Below the pieces are notes generated by a model. The model had not been told where the DNA came from and did not search any database. It saw only the letters and a program-made list of their open reading frames with translations. A program made the position numbers and the translations under genes. A stretch of DNA of 64,000 nucleotides, from positions 62,001 to 126,000 of the forward strand of contig UCGV01000016.1 in the NCBI GenBank assembly GCA_900471925.1, written 5' to 3'. Origin of the DNA: Hyphomicrobiales bacterium. GTDB lineage: Bacteria; Pseudomonadota; Alphaproteobacteria; Rhizobiales; Rhizobiaceae. Each line of letters begins with the position of its first letter. Positions within the stretch are counted from its first letter, which is position 1. Of the stretch, positions 7,499-16,301 are shown in pieces.

Positions 7499-10400
7499 TT
7501 AAGCCGAGAAGACGAAGTGATCGGCAGTCAGATCACCCTTTTCGACATGGGCGAGCGTCAGCGTCGAACCGTCGTCGAGCGTCAGGACCGTGCCGAGATC
7601 GGTATCGGTCAGATGGCTTGCGAGATCGGCGAAGTCGGTGAAATCGGTCTTCGAAAGATCGATCACGTCATGACCGCCGAAATCCATGACTGTGTCGTGG
7701 CCGAAGCCGGAGCGGAACATGAAGGTGTCGTCGCCGTCGCCACCGGTGAGGCGGTCATTGCCCTTGTCGCCGATCAGGATGTCGTTGCCGAGGTCACCGA
7801 ACAGCGTGTCGCTGCCTTCGCCGCCGTTCAGGACATCGTTGCCGATGCCGCCGAAGAGGTAGTCATTGCCGGCGCCGCCGTCGATAACGTCTGCACCATC
7901 ACGACCCCAGGCATAGTCGGCACCGCCATAGGCGGTGATCGCATCGTCACCATCGGAGCCGAGAAGGACGTTGGAGCCCTGGTCGCCGAGGATGACGTTC
8001 TGCGCTTCACCCTCGCCGTTGACGGTCAGCGTGAAGTGACCGGTGTCGGTGTGGGTGCCGTCGCTGACGGTATAAGACAGGGTAACGGTTGCCGTTTCGC
8101 CGTCATGCAGACCTGCAAAGAGGCTGCCTGGCGCGAAGCTCAGCTTGCCGTCGATGATCGAGAAGGCTGCCTTGGCAGCATCCGGGCTCAGCGAAATGCC
8201 ATCCACGCCGTCAACGGTGAAACCAGAGAGCGACAGCGCGTTGCCATCGTTGTCATGGTCGTTGGCGATAAGGTCGAAGACCTTCGTTTCGCTTTCCTTG
8301 ACCGAACCGGTATCGTCGACCGCAACCGGACCGTCATTGACCGGATTGACCGAGATCGCGATCAACTGCTCGACAGTGCCGCCATGTCCGTCCGATACGA
8401 TGACCGTGAAGCAGTCGCCGCCATTGTAGTCGGTCGCCGGAACATAGGTCCACTGGCCGGTTGCCGCATCGAGCGTGAGCGAGCCGTGAGCCGGGCCGAA
8501 GCCGTTCTTCACCGCGAAGTTCAGCTGATCACCATCGGCATCCGAAGCTGCGATCTGGCCGGTGATCTGGCTGTCCTCATCACCCGATGCCGTTGCCGGA
8601 GAGGTGACGACCGGGCCGCGGTTGACGGCAGCGTCGGCGAGCTGAGCACCCGTCAGGCTGGTGCCGTCTGCGAAGTTGATGACCTCGATGCCACCGCCGG
8701 CAAGCTGATCCTTCAGCGTGATGATGTCGTTGCCGATCTGGATCTCGATGTCGGAACCATGGCGGTGGATGACCACGTCGCTGAGATTTACGTCGTCGAG
8801 GTCGAGCTGATCCTTGTCACCCATCTGACCGGCACCTTCCACGATCGTGTCGGAACCATAGCCGGCGGCGTATTTGTAGATGTCGGAGCCGTTGCCGCCG
8901 GTGAGGATGTCGTCGCCTGCGCCACCGTCGAGCTGGTCGTCACCATTACCGCCGAGGATCTGGTCGTTGCCGCCGTCGTTGCCGATCAGGACGTCATTGC
9001 CGTCGCCGCCATCGATCAAGTCGTCGCCGTCGCCGCCGAGGATGCGGTCGTCGCCCGCATCGCCATAGAGCTTGTCGTTGCCGGCAAGGCCCATGATGAT
9101 GTCGTCGCCGTTGCCGCCATGGATTTCGTCCACGGCGTCCGTGCCGGTCAGGATGTCGTTGCCATCCGTGCCGTGACCATCGACAGGTGTGCGATAGCCG
9201 AAGGTGTTGAGGTAGTTGACGGCGATGTGCAGTTCGTCCGTCTGCAGGATAGACACACCGAGATTGGCCCAATAACCGTAGACGAGATCAGGACGGGTGA
9301 GGGCGACATAGTCACCACGGCCGCCGCTCATCGAACCGTCGGCGTTTCCCTGGCCGGCGAATTCCATGTTCATGAACATGCGCACGTCGTATTTGTCGAA
9401 GACCGCCTTCATCGCATCAGTGAAGAACGGGCCTGGCTCATCCGACCAGCCATCGGCCGGCGGGTTGACCTGGAATTCGACGGCATCCGGGTGGAGAGCC
9501 TGGAAGACCTTCTCGGCAAATTCCGGCGTCGTGTTCGGAGCGAGTAGCGCCATGAAGTGCGTGCCCGGAGCGCAAGCGGCGAGCGCGGCCTTGACGGCGG
9601 CGATATCGGCATCCGACGAAATGCTCGTCTTGAAGATGAGCTGCTTTTCGACGCCATACGTGGCGGCGAGCGCGGAGAGGGCGGCAAAGTCTGACGGGGC
9701 TACCTTGTCCATGTCGATCATGGCCTTGCCCTTGACAGCAGCGAAGATTTCTTCGGCCGTCGGCACCTTTTCGTCGGTAAGGGCGCCGGTGTTTTCGATC
9801 TTGAGGTTCAGTGCGCGGATCTGCTCGAGCGTCAAGTTGTTGACGTTACCGCTGCCGTTGGTGGTGCGGTTGACGCTGTCGTCATGCATGACGACCCAAT
9901 GGCCGTCGCTGGTGCGGCGGAAGTCCAGCTCCAGGATATCTGCGCCGAGCGACATGGCATGAGAGACGGCCGAAAGCGAGTTTTCCGGACGGACGATCGA
10001 ACCGTTTTCGTAGTAGTTCGAACGATGCGCTTCAACGAGGACGTTCTTGTCCTGGGCGTTCTCGTAGGATGCGATAATATCCTCGATGGACTTGCCGATA
10101 AAGGCCTGGTCCACCTGATCCAGCATATGGTCCAGTCCGTTCGGGATGACGGAGTTGCCGGCATCTTCGAGCTGGCCTGTCGGGAAGTCGCGGGTCTGGA
10201 TGATCCAGCCCTTGCCATCCGGGGAGGGGGCGTAGGAAACGACGTTGTCCATGTTGGCGCCGTCGAGACCTTCTGCGGACAGGACAAGCGCACCGTCAGC
10301 CGGGGTGTGGCCGGCGATGAGGAGCTTGTACTGGCCGGTACCGATGTGCTCAATGGTGTAATCGCCGCTGGATATCGGGGCCGAGCCGTCGCTCAGGACA

Positions 10401-11137
10401 TGGCCGATGACGGCGCGGGGATCGGTCTTCGGGATATAGGTGAAGCCGAAATCGTCGTTTTCGAAGGCATAGCCGTCCGACGTGTTGTTGTGCACGCCGA
10501 TCACCCAGCCGCTGCCGTCAGGAAGCGCATGGGCGGCTGCATACTGTGCCTTGTTTTCGCCGCCGGTGACCAGCAGGACGCCGTCCTCGGCACTGTTCAC
10601 GCCATCGATCTTTACAGTGTAGGTGAAGTCGGCGTTCTTGGTGACGTGGATCTTGCTTGCACCTTCGCCGCCAGTGACGACACCGCGGCCGTCATTGCGC
10701 ACCCAGGCGCCGATGAAGCGGGTGAAATCGAAATAGGCGGCGGAAATATTGGTGTTGTATTCCTGACCCTTCGAATTATTGACCGAGACGAACAACGACT
10801 GGTCGTCACGATAGCCGATCGAGGCCGTGCCATACTCCATTTCGTCGTTGAAGCCCCAGTCGACGCCGTTCGAGGCGATGGTGGCGATGAAGATGCCGTT
10901 TACGGCGTCATTGGTCGCGCTGCCGGAGCGGATGTGGTAGTCGCCGCGGTTGGAATTGTCGATGCGGCCGTGGTCGAGCGCGAAGAATTCGCTGTGGCCG
11001 TCGAGCGTCAAGGTGACGTTGTTGCCGTCGCTGGACGGAGCGGTCTGCACGACGGAAATGTTGCCGGCGTCGATCTGGTTTTGGCCGTTGACAAACGGCA
11101 CGAAGGCAAAATTGAAAGCACCACTTGAAGTTGTCAT
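7499..11137 (-). CDS. Secreted RTX protein with embedded glycerophosphodiester phosphodiesterase domain
   Basis: 1212 residues from ATG 11137 (AGGGGG ribosome site). Residues ~1-365 are a beta-rich region with at least two similar modules (DGVLLVTGGENK..DGSGWVIG and DGALVLSAEGLDG..DGKGWIIQ). Residues ~366-640 form a GDPD domain: EAHR with His371, RPENS with Glu385, ELD with Glu403/Asp405, and MHDD with His418, the two catalytic histidines being 47 residues apart as expected. RTX repeats span ~656-755. Cadherin/VCBS-like modules (DADGDQLNFAV, NDHDNDGNALSLSG) span ~835-1045, a second RTX block follows, and the end is a secretion signal like that of the small RTX protein. The predicted role is extracellular hydrolysis of glycerophosphodiesters after type I export. 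Confidence 0.88.
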   Translation of the reverse strand: MTTSSGAFNFAFVPFVNGQNQIDAGNISVVQTAPSSDGNNVTLTLDGHSEFFALDHGRIDNSNRGDYHIRSGSATNDAVNGIFIATIASNGVDWGFNDEMEYGTASIGYRDDQSLFVSVNNSKGQEYNTNISAAYFDFTRFIGAWVRNDGRGVVTGGEGASKIHVTKNADFTYTVKIDGVNSAEDGVLLVTGGENKAQYAAAHALPDGSGWVIGVHNNTSDGYAFENDDFGFTYIPKTDPRAVIGHVLSDGSAPISSGDYTIEHIGTGQYKLLIAGHTPADGALVLSAEGLDGANMDNVVSYAPSPDGKGWIIQTRDFPTGQLEDAGNSVIPNGLDHMLDQVDQAFIGKSIEDIIASYENAQDKNVLVEAHRSNYYENGSIVRPENSLSAVSHAMSLGADILELDFRRTSDGHWVVMHDDSVNRTTNGSGNVNNLTLEQIRALNLKIENTGALTDEKVPTAEEIFAAVKGKAMIDMDKVAPSDFAALSALAATYGVEKQLIFKTSISSDADIAAVKAALAACAPGTHFMALLAPNTTPEFAEKVFQALHPDAVEFQVNPPADGWSDEPGPFFTDAMKAVFDKYDVRMFMNMEFAGQGNADGSMSGGRGDYVALTRPDLVYGYWANLGVSILQTDELHIAVNYLNTFGYRTPVDGHGTDGNDILTGTDAVDEIHGGNGDDIIMGLAGNDKLYGDAGDDRILGGDGDDLIDGGDGNDVLIGNDGGNDQILGGNGDDQLDGGAGDDILTGGNGSDIYKYAAGYGSDTIVEGAGQMGDKDQLDLDDVNLSDVVIHRHGSDIEIQIGNDIITLKDQLAGGGIEVINFADGTSLTGAQLADAAVNRGPVVTSPATASGDEDSQITGQIAASDADGDQLNFAVKNGFGPAHGSLTLDAATGQWTYVPATDYNGGDCFTVIVSDGHGGTVEQLIAISVNPVNDGPVAVDDTGSVKESETKVFDLIANDHDNDGNALSLSGFTVDGVDGISLSPDAAKAAFSIIDGKLSFAPGSLFAGLHDGETATVTLSYTVSDGTHTDTGHFTLTVNGEGEAQNVILGDQGSNVLLGSDGDDAITAYGGADYAWGRDGADVIDGGAGNDYLFGGIGNDVLNGGEGSDTLFGDLGNDILIGDKGNDRLTGGDGDDTFMFRSGFGHDTVMDFGGHDVIDLSKTDFTDFADLASHLTDTDLGTVLTLDDGSTLTLAHVEKGDLTADHFVFSA

Positions 11138-11257
11138 AATATACCCCCTAGGGATAATCCCAAGAACAATCTTAAAAATTTGACCAGACGTGTTCGCGCG
11201 GCTCCGAAGGCCCACCGAACGTGTCTGTCGATGCCTATAAAGATGGTTTATGACAAC

Positions 11258-11279
11258 TTAATTGCATTGAGCAATTTAA
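11258..11279. promoter_or_regulatory. Inverted repeat, possible ROK operator
   Basis: AATTGC (11260-11265), 5 bases, GCAATT (11271-11276), set in an AT-rich run that nearly extends the symmetry. It sits in the divergent promoter region between the GDPD-RTX gene (start 11137) and the ROK gene (start 11322). AT-rich inverted repeats are usual ROK-family targets. Confidence 0.35.
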
Positions 11280-11321
11280 TTGGTGCGACTACGTCTTCGC
11301 CGTTCTCTGAAAGGTCGGAAT

Positions 11322-12473
11322 GTGAAACGGGTCAACCTGTCCTATAATGAACGTCGTTTTATCGAATTGATTTTTCGAGAGAAATCGATCTCGCGGAGCG
11401 AGATTTCCGAACGCCTTGGGTTGACCGGTTCGAGCGCTTCGCGGATGGCCGCCCGCCTGCTGGACATCGGCCTGATCGCGGATGAGGTGGAAAGATTGGG
11501 GGCGATGGGCCAGCCTCGGCGTCCGATTGCGATCGCGCCACGCAAGGTTTTTTCCGCCGGGATCAACTTTGCACTCAATACGATCGATGTTGCCATCATA
11601 GATCTCTCGGGCAAGGTCATTTCCGTCAAGCGCGAGGAGTTGAGGCGATCCTCGCCGGAGGCGGCAGCCGAATGCGCCAATCAGCTTCTCGAAGTCATGC
11701 TGGTCGATGCCGGCATCTCGAAAAGCGATGTCGTTGGCGCCGGCATTTCGGTACCCGCGAACTTTTCCGGCAAGCACGGTACGGTGCTGCCGAATGCCTT
11801 GTTTTCCGAATATGACAATGTCGATCTCGATGCCGTGTTCGGCGAGATCATGGGGCTCGAAACGACGATCGAAAACGATGGCGCCTGCGCTGCGCTCGGC
11901 GAGTATTATTTCGCCGAAGGGTACCGCCATGACATCTTCTTCGTCTACCATCTCGGCCATGGTTTCAATGGCGGCGTGATGCTGAACGGGCGCCTTTATC
12001 GCGGCGCTCATGGCAATTCCTGTGTGACCGGAGTGCTCTTTCCCTATGGTGAGCCGCGTCCTACCGGCACGGATCTGGTCAACGAACTCGGGCAGCACGG
12101 GGTGGTCCTCGATGACGTTGCTGATCTCGCCAATCTTCCCGCCGCTGCCGAAAGCGTGGTGTCCGAATGGGTCGAGCGCGCGGCCGGCCAGCTTGAACAG
12201 GCCGTGCGCATAGCAACCGGCTTCTTCGATCCGACGATCATCGTGATCGGCGGAAGGCTTCCGTCGCCGCTGACGCAGAGACTGGTCGATCGTATCCGCT
12301 GGCGGGAGCTTCCGGGACCTTCACGAGGGTTGGGCGTCGCACCGGTCGTTGCGTCGAAGCTCGGTGCGGATGGTGGCGCGATCGGCGCTGCCTGTGTGCC
12401 GTTCTTTGCCCAATTTTTCCCGGGCTCGATGGACGATGGCCACAACAACTACGCGAATGGCCGGCGGGGCTAG
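11322..12473 (+). CDS. ROK-family transcriptional regulator
   Basis: 383 residues from GTG 11322 (AAGG 8 bases upstream; a TTG at 11280 is an alternative). A winged helix at about residues 9-60 contains SRSEISERLGLTGSSASRM. The ROK sugar-kinase-like domain follows, with the ENDGACAALGEY stretch near residue 186. The zinc motif CxCGxxGC typical of ROK repressors and kinases is not recognisable; the equivalent region reads CVTGVLFPYGEP, so it may sense a ligand differently and is unlikely to be a kinase. It is divergent from the secreted GDPD gene and probably controls it. Its stop overlaps by a few bases the convergent flavoprotein gene. Confidence 0.88.
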   Translation: MKRVNLSYNERRFIELIFREKSISRSEISERLGLTGSSASRMAARLLDIGLIADEVERLGAMGQPRRPIAIAPRKVFSAGINFALNTIDVAIIDLSGKVISVKREELRRSSPEAAAECANQLLEVMLVDAGISKSDVVGAGISVPANFSGKHGTVLPNALFSEYDNVDLDAVFGEIMGLETTIENDGACAALGEYYFAEGYRHDIFFVYHLGHGFNGGVMLNGRLYRGAHGNSCVTGVLFPYGEPRPTGTDLVNELGQHGVVLDDVADLANLPAAAESVVSEWVERAAGQLEQAVRIATGFFDPTIIVIGGRLPSPLTQRLVDRIRWRELPGPSRGLGVAPVVASKLGADGGAIGAACVPFFAQFFPGSMDDGHNNYANGRRG

Positions 12474-13747
12474 ACCTGCTTGCCGGTAGCGGCAAGGTCG
12501 GATCGACCGCCGTATGCCAGCGAAGACATGGCCTCGTTGGCTGCGCGCTGTCCGCTTTCGTAGGCGCCATGGGCCGTCGAGAAATCGGTGTGATGCGTTG
12601 CTTCGCCGGCAAAGAAAATCCTGCTGTCGAAGGGCCGGGCGAGTTGCAGGCGTGCATCTGCGTGTCCGGGCAGGGCGTGGCTGTAGCCGCCGCCGATGGA
12701 GGGTGTGCCTGCCCAGTTCGACGCAGCAAGGGGCTTCAGATATTTCCGCACGCCTGAACCGAACAGGCCGGCAAGTTGGCTGAACGCATGATCGAAGGCC
12801 GCTTCACCGCTCATCGCGGATGCGATCCGCGCTCCTGCGCCGCCGAGGAAGCATTCGAGCACCGGCTTGCCGAAAGGACGAATGTAATAGGTGCCGGTCC
12901 TACTGTCATGGGGATCGCCGAGCACATGGGTTTCGTCTTCGAACGGACCGCCATCGAGGGTTTCGAAATAGAGTTTTTCGTTCTTGCCGAGCGGCAGGAG
13001 AGACGCTGCCTGTCGCCACGGATCAAGCGCCGAAGGAAGCTTGATCGCGTCGCCTGCCAGCACATTCGATGCAATGGTGAAGATGACGACCCGTGTTCGG
13101 ATCGTTCCGGCAGATGTCTGCAGGACGATATTGCGCCCGGTCAGATCGAGGCCTTCCAGAGCCGTGCCAAGCCGCAGTTCGGCATCGGAAGGACGTGCGG
13201 ATGTGATCAGGCGGCCGTAACCATCAGGAACGCGCCAGTTGTCCTCCGTCGACGCGTCGTCATAGGCGACATAATCTGCTATTGAAATGTGCTCCAGCTC
13301 GTCACCGGAAATATAGCCACTCAGTGCCTGCAGGAAAGGCGTCCACCGCGAAGCCGGATCGATTGCATCGGCTGCCCGGTCGGATGCGGGGGGATTGCTG
13401 CGGATCTGCTTATTCCACTGCGCAAAGGCGTCCCATGCTTCGGCGCGATCCGCACTTGAAAAGCCGAGATCCCTGAATTGCTCGCCCCAGGCAGTGAGAC
13501 GGCGATCGACGGTAAAGCCGAGTTCGGTTGCAATCTCCGTCCAGGGATTGCGGCCTGCCGAATGCAGCCATCCGCAACCGAGATCGACCGGTCCGACGCT
13601 TGTGGCGCAGGTCCAGGCTCGTCCTCCGGCACGCGGCAGTTGCTCGATGATGGCTGTGGAATAACCACTGCCGCTGAGGTGGCGCGCAGCCCCGATCCCG
13701 GCGGCTCCGGCACCGATGATAACGATATCCGGATCAGAAGTGGTCAT
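12470..13747 (-). CDS. Flavin monoamine oxidase family protein (FAD-dependent)
   Basis: 425 residues from ATG 13747. The N-terminal dinucleotide-binding motif IIGAGAAGIGAARHL is followed by an acidic/Arg segment, and the C-terminus has the amine-oxidase FAD signature RIFFAGEATHHTDFSTAHGAYESG. The middle is consistent with the substrate domain of the monoamine/polyamine oxidase family. Such enzymes oxidise amines to aldehydes with release of hydrogen peroxide; the substrate cannot be read here. A longer open frame to 13831 exists but would overlap the upstream reductase gene, and its extra residues look non-domain. It is downstream of the DHFR-like and HAD genes on the same strand, possibly in one transcript. 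Confidence 0.85.
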   Translation of the reverse strand: MTTSDPDIVIIGAGAAGIGAARHLSGSGYSTAIIEQLPRAGGRAWTCATSVGPVDLGCGWLHSAGRNPWTEIATELGFTVDRRLTAWGEQFRDLGFSSADRAEAWDAFAQWNKQIRSNPPASDRAADAIDPASRWTPFLQALSGYISGDELEHISIADYVAYDDASTEDNWRVPDGYGRLITSARPSDAELRLGTALEGLDLTGRNIVLQTSAGTIRTRVVIFTIASNVLAGDAIKLPSALDPWRQAASLLPLGKNEKLYFETLDGGPFEDETHVLGDPHDSRTGTYYIRPFGKPVLECFLGGAGARIASAMSGEAAFDHAFSQLAGLFGSGVRKYLKPLAASNWAGTPSIGGGYSHALPGHADARLQLARPFDSRIFFAGEATHHTDFSTAHGAYESGQRAANEAMSSLAYGGRSDLAATGKQV

Positions 13748-13793
13748 AAGCGTGGATATAGCGCCTTGCTGCTTCGACTGTCCATCGCCCGGA

Positions 13794-14483
13794 TCAGGCG
13801 TGGACCTTATAGCGCAGGGCAACCGCGCCATTATCTCTAGTCTCGGCCGATATCAGTGAAAGCTGCGTCTTGCCTGCGAGGCCGCCGTCGAATGTAACGA
13901 CAGGCTGACCGCCGCTGCCGTCCAGCGCCGGCGCGACAAGCAGATAGAACTCGTCGATGAGCCCGGCCGCGAAAAAGGCGCCGTTGATCGCAGCGCCACC
14001 TTCGAGCAGCAGCTTGCGAATGCCGAGTTCCTGTCCGAGCACGTCGAGCGCCGCAGGCAGATCTATTTCGCTGGAGGATGATACGATGTAGGAAATGCCA
14101 TCGGCGGCAAGTTCGGCCAGATGCGTGTCCGGCACCGCGCCGCCCAGGATGACGACGATATGATCGCCATCGACATCGGGACGCGTGAAGTGCAGCTTGC
14201 CCGATGTGTCCAATGCAATCGCATAGTTGCCTGCCGCGCGATCGGCAAAATGGTTCGGCCGTTCCACAGCGCCGGCTGCTTCCGGCGGATGCGGATTTCC
14301 CTTGGCCATTTCCGCCATGGTCACGCGCCCGACGATCCATGCATCGCCGTTGAGTGCTTCATGTGTGCTCTGATAAAGCGCTGTCCACTCCTTGCGCCCG
14401 CCATCAGGACTTTCGGTCCACTTGCTCGGGTGCAGGCCGCCGTCGAGCGACGACATCATCAGGCAGACGATTTCCGGTTTCAT
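13794..14483 (-). CDS. Dihydrofolate reductase-like / RibD C-terminal family protein
   Basis: 229 residues with the RibD_C/DHFR fold pattern: an N-terminal VCLMMSSLDG strand, the WIVGRVTMAEM segment, and the C-terminal ELGIRKLLLEGGAAINGAFFAAGLIDEF motif, in which the glycine-rich EGG turn binds NADPH. Members are NAD(P)H-dependent reductases of pterin- or flavin-pathway-like substrates, but most stand-alone copies have no known substrate. It lies 32 bases before the HAD phosphatase (upstream on this strand) and 46 bases from the flavoprotein gene, suggesting a three-gene minus-strand unit. Confidence 0.85.
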   Translation of the reverse strand: MKPEIVCLMMSSLDGGLHPSKWTESPDGGRKEWTALYQSTHEALNGDAWIVGRVTMAEMAKGNPHPPEAAGAVERPNHFADRAAGNYAIALDTSGKLHFTRPDVDGDHIVVILGGAVPDTHLAELAADGISYIVSSSSEIDLPAALDVLGQELGIRKLLLEGGAAINGAFFAAGLIDEFYLLVAPALDGSGGQPVVTFDGGLAGKTQLSLISAETRDNGAVALRYKVHA

Positions 14484-14515
14484 CTTAGTCCCTTTCCGGC
14501 GAACACGGCAGACGA

Positions 14516-15178
14516 TCAGAACCTGATCGAAAGATGGCCGCTATCGGCAATCACAACGGTCGCGTCGGCATAATGTTCGATTTCCGGATAACCCGTGAGC
14601 GCGTGTTTGTGACCGGCAGCGGTGATGACCATGATGTCGGCGCCTGCTGCCGTGCCTGCCTGTACGCCCGCTTCGACATCCTCGAAGACCAGGCATTCAT
14701 GGGTAGCGAAGCCGAGCTTTTCGGCGCCGAGAATATAGCATTGCGGGTCGGGCTTGCCGACCACCACGTCTTCTGCGGTAACAATCGCCCGTGGCATGGG
14801 AAGCCCGGCTGCCTCGAGCCGGCGCTCGGCGAGGCGGCGTGGTGAGGAGGTTACGATCGTCCACCGCTCCGGCGGCAGGGAGGCAAGAAAGTCGGCAGCT
14901 CCAGGGAGGGCGATGACACCTTCGACATCGCGGATCTCTTCTTCGGTGATCTGGGCGGCTTCCGCTTCGGCATCGACGCCGGGAAGGTTCAGTCGGCGGA
15001 TCGTGTCGATGCCGCGCGATCCATGCATGATGGGTAGGAATTTTTCCACATCCAGCCCGTGCCGCTCGGCCCAGCGTCCCCAGACGCGTTCTGCCGACGC
15101 CGTCGAACTGAGGATCGTGCCGTCCATGTCGAACAGGAAGGCGGAATATTGTTTGGAACTGTCAAATCGGGAAGACAT
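14516..15178 (-). CDS. HAD-IA family hydrolase (sugar-phosphatase-like)
   Basis: 220 residues. Motif I FDMDGTILSS contains the nucleophile Asp and the general acid Asp. Motif II is VTSS, motif III is the Lys in VVVGKPDPQCY, and motif IV is FEDVEAG. A helical cap lies between motifs I and II, giving HAD subclass IA, as in GPP/DOG1/GPH-type sugar phosphatases that remove phosphate from small sugar or polyol phosphates. The precise substrate cannot be decided. It is the first gene of the three-gene minus-strand group and is divergent from the ECF sigma gene. Confidence 0.88.
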   Translation of the reverse strand: MSSRFDSSKQYSAFLFDMDGTILSSTASAERVWGRWAERHGLDVEKFLPIMHGSRGIDTIRRLNLPGVDAEAEAAQITEEEIRDVEGVIALPGAADFLASLPPERWTIVTSSPRRLAERRLEAAGLPMPRAIVTAEDVVVGKPDPQCYILGAEKLGFATHECLVFEDVEAGVQAGTAAGADIMVITAAGHKHALTGYPEIEHYADATVVIADSGHLSIRF

Positions 15179-15280
15179 GAAAACACCAGTGGGAGGGATC
15201 TATAAGCCATCAGCCAATGAAAAATGCGGCGGGTCAAGCCATCGGCAAAATTTCAGCGGGACTTGATGCGATGCGGCTCC

Positions 15281-15307
15281 TGTCACATCGTCCTGTTTCC
15301 GTTCGTC
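15281..15307 (+). promoter_or_regulatory. ECF41-type autoregulated promoter
   Basis: TGTCACA (15281-15287), exactly 16 bases, then CGTC (15304-15307). This is the bipartite element described for ECF41 sigma factors as I recall it (TGTCACA / CGTC), 36 bases before the sigma gene start, and suggests positive autoregulation. Confidence 0.75.
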
Positions 15308-15342
15308 ATAGGGTCTGACGCAACAGGATGAGGACTGGACTG

Positions 15343-16212
15343 ATGGACGAGAAAACATGGCTGGCCACTGAATTCGAGGCAAACCGGACGCACCTGCGTA
15401 CGGTCGCCTATCGGATGCTCGGCTCCCGCGCGGAAGCGGAGGATGCGGTGCAGGAGGCCTGGTTGCGTCTCACACGCTCCGACAGGGACAGCGTCGACAA
15501 TCTTGGCGGCTGGCTGACGACTGTCGTGGCGCGTATCTGCCTGGATATGCTGCGATCTCGCAAGACGCGCCGCGAAGAGCCGCTGGAATTGCCCGCGCAT
15601 GGCACAATCGCCGATATCGCCAGCAATCCGGAGCGGGAAGTCGCGTTGGCCGATTCGGTCGGCGTGGCGCTTCTGGTCGTGCTGCAGACCCTGTCGCCTC
15701 TCGAACGCGTGGCCTTCGTGCTGCACGACATGTTCGATCTGCCCTTCGAGGAAATAGCCACTGTCATCGGCCGCAGTGCCGCCGCTACCCGCCAGCTTGC
15801 GAGCCGCGCACGACGCAGGGTGCGCGGTCAGCCGGAAACGCCTGAGGCCGATCTCGCGCGCAGACGCAGTATAGCGGAAGCTTTCCTGGCCGCGTCTCGT
15901 GACGGTGATCTGCAAGGACTGATCACCCTTCTTGCACCTGATGCCGTCTTCCGCCCGGATGCGACGGCCGCTCGCTCAGGTGCAGTCGTCACGCTGCGTG
16001 GCGCCGATGCCGTCGCCGGGACGTTCAAGGGGCGGGCGCAGGGGGCGGAAGTTGCCCTCGTGGATGGCGAGATCGGCCTTATCGTCCGCATCCAGGGCCA
16101 GCTCCGAGTGGTGTTGTCGCTGAGTTTCGAGGAGGACAGGATCGCCGTTATCGATGCGATTGCGGACGCTGGCCATATCAGCGAAATCAATTATTCGACC
16201 TTCGAAAGCTGA
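15343..16212 (+). CDS. sigJ: ECF41-type RNA polymerase sigma factor with SnoaL-like C-terminal extension
   Basis: 289 residues from ATG 15343 (GAGG 9 bases upstream; ATG 15328 is an alternative). Sigma-2 includes RTVAYRMLGSRAEAEDAVQEAWLRL and sigma-4 includes LSPLERVAFVLHDMF with FEEIATVIGRS. The last ~100 residues form an NTF2/SnoaL-like extension (FLAASRDGDLQGL, LAPDAVFRPD). The order is that of ECF41, which has no anti-sigma partner and is controlled by its own C-terminus. The DGGGR and NPDK motifs I remember for that extension are not evident, so this may be a divergent member. It is followed by a hairpin and is not linked to a COE gene; the likely target is the AhpD-like gene at 2607. 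Confidence 0.88.
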   Translation: MDEKTWLATEFEANRTHLRTVAYRMLGSRAEAEDAVQEAWLRLTRSDRDSVDNLGGWLTTVVARICLDMLRSRKTRREEPLELPAHGTIADIASNPEREVALADSVGVALLVVLQTLSPLERVAFVLHDMFDLPFEEIATVIGRSAAATRQLASRARRRVRGQPETPEADLARRRSIAEAFLAASRDGDLQGLITLLAPDAVFRPDATAARSGAVVTLRGADAVAGTFKGRAQGAEVALVDGEIGLIVRIQGQLRVVLSLSFEEDRIAVIDAIADAGHISEINYSTFES

Positions 16213-16239
16213 ACGATTTCAAATTTATCGGCTTCAGAC

Positions 16240-16263
16240 AAGCAGCCCCCGCAGGGGCTGCTT
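16240..16263. terminator. Hairpin after the ECF sigma gene
   Basis: A 10-bp perfect stem, AAGCAGCCCC (16240-16249) with GGGGCTGCTT (16254-16263), loop CGCA, 27 bases after the sigma factor stop. No long T-tract follows. It separates the sigma gene from the oxidase promoter region. Confidence 0.6.
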
Positions 16264-16301
16264 CGGCAAAATCGCCGATATCGAACGGCGCCTTGCCGTT
16301 A

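Noticed and set aside
7412..9547. A long plus-strand open frame (711 codons) opposite the GDPD-RTX gene
   Set aside because: It is the antisense of RTX repeats; its composition (many Val/Ala/Asp from GxGxD codons) is a shadow, and the minus-strand gene has clear domains, start and ribosome site.
9881..9898. Palindromic DNA around GTCGTCATGCATGACGAC in the GDPD gene
   Set aside because: The symmetry follows from the codons for the catalytic VVMHDD stretch; there is no reason to call it a regulatory site.
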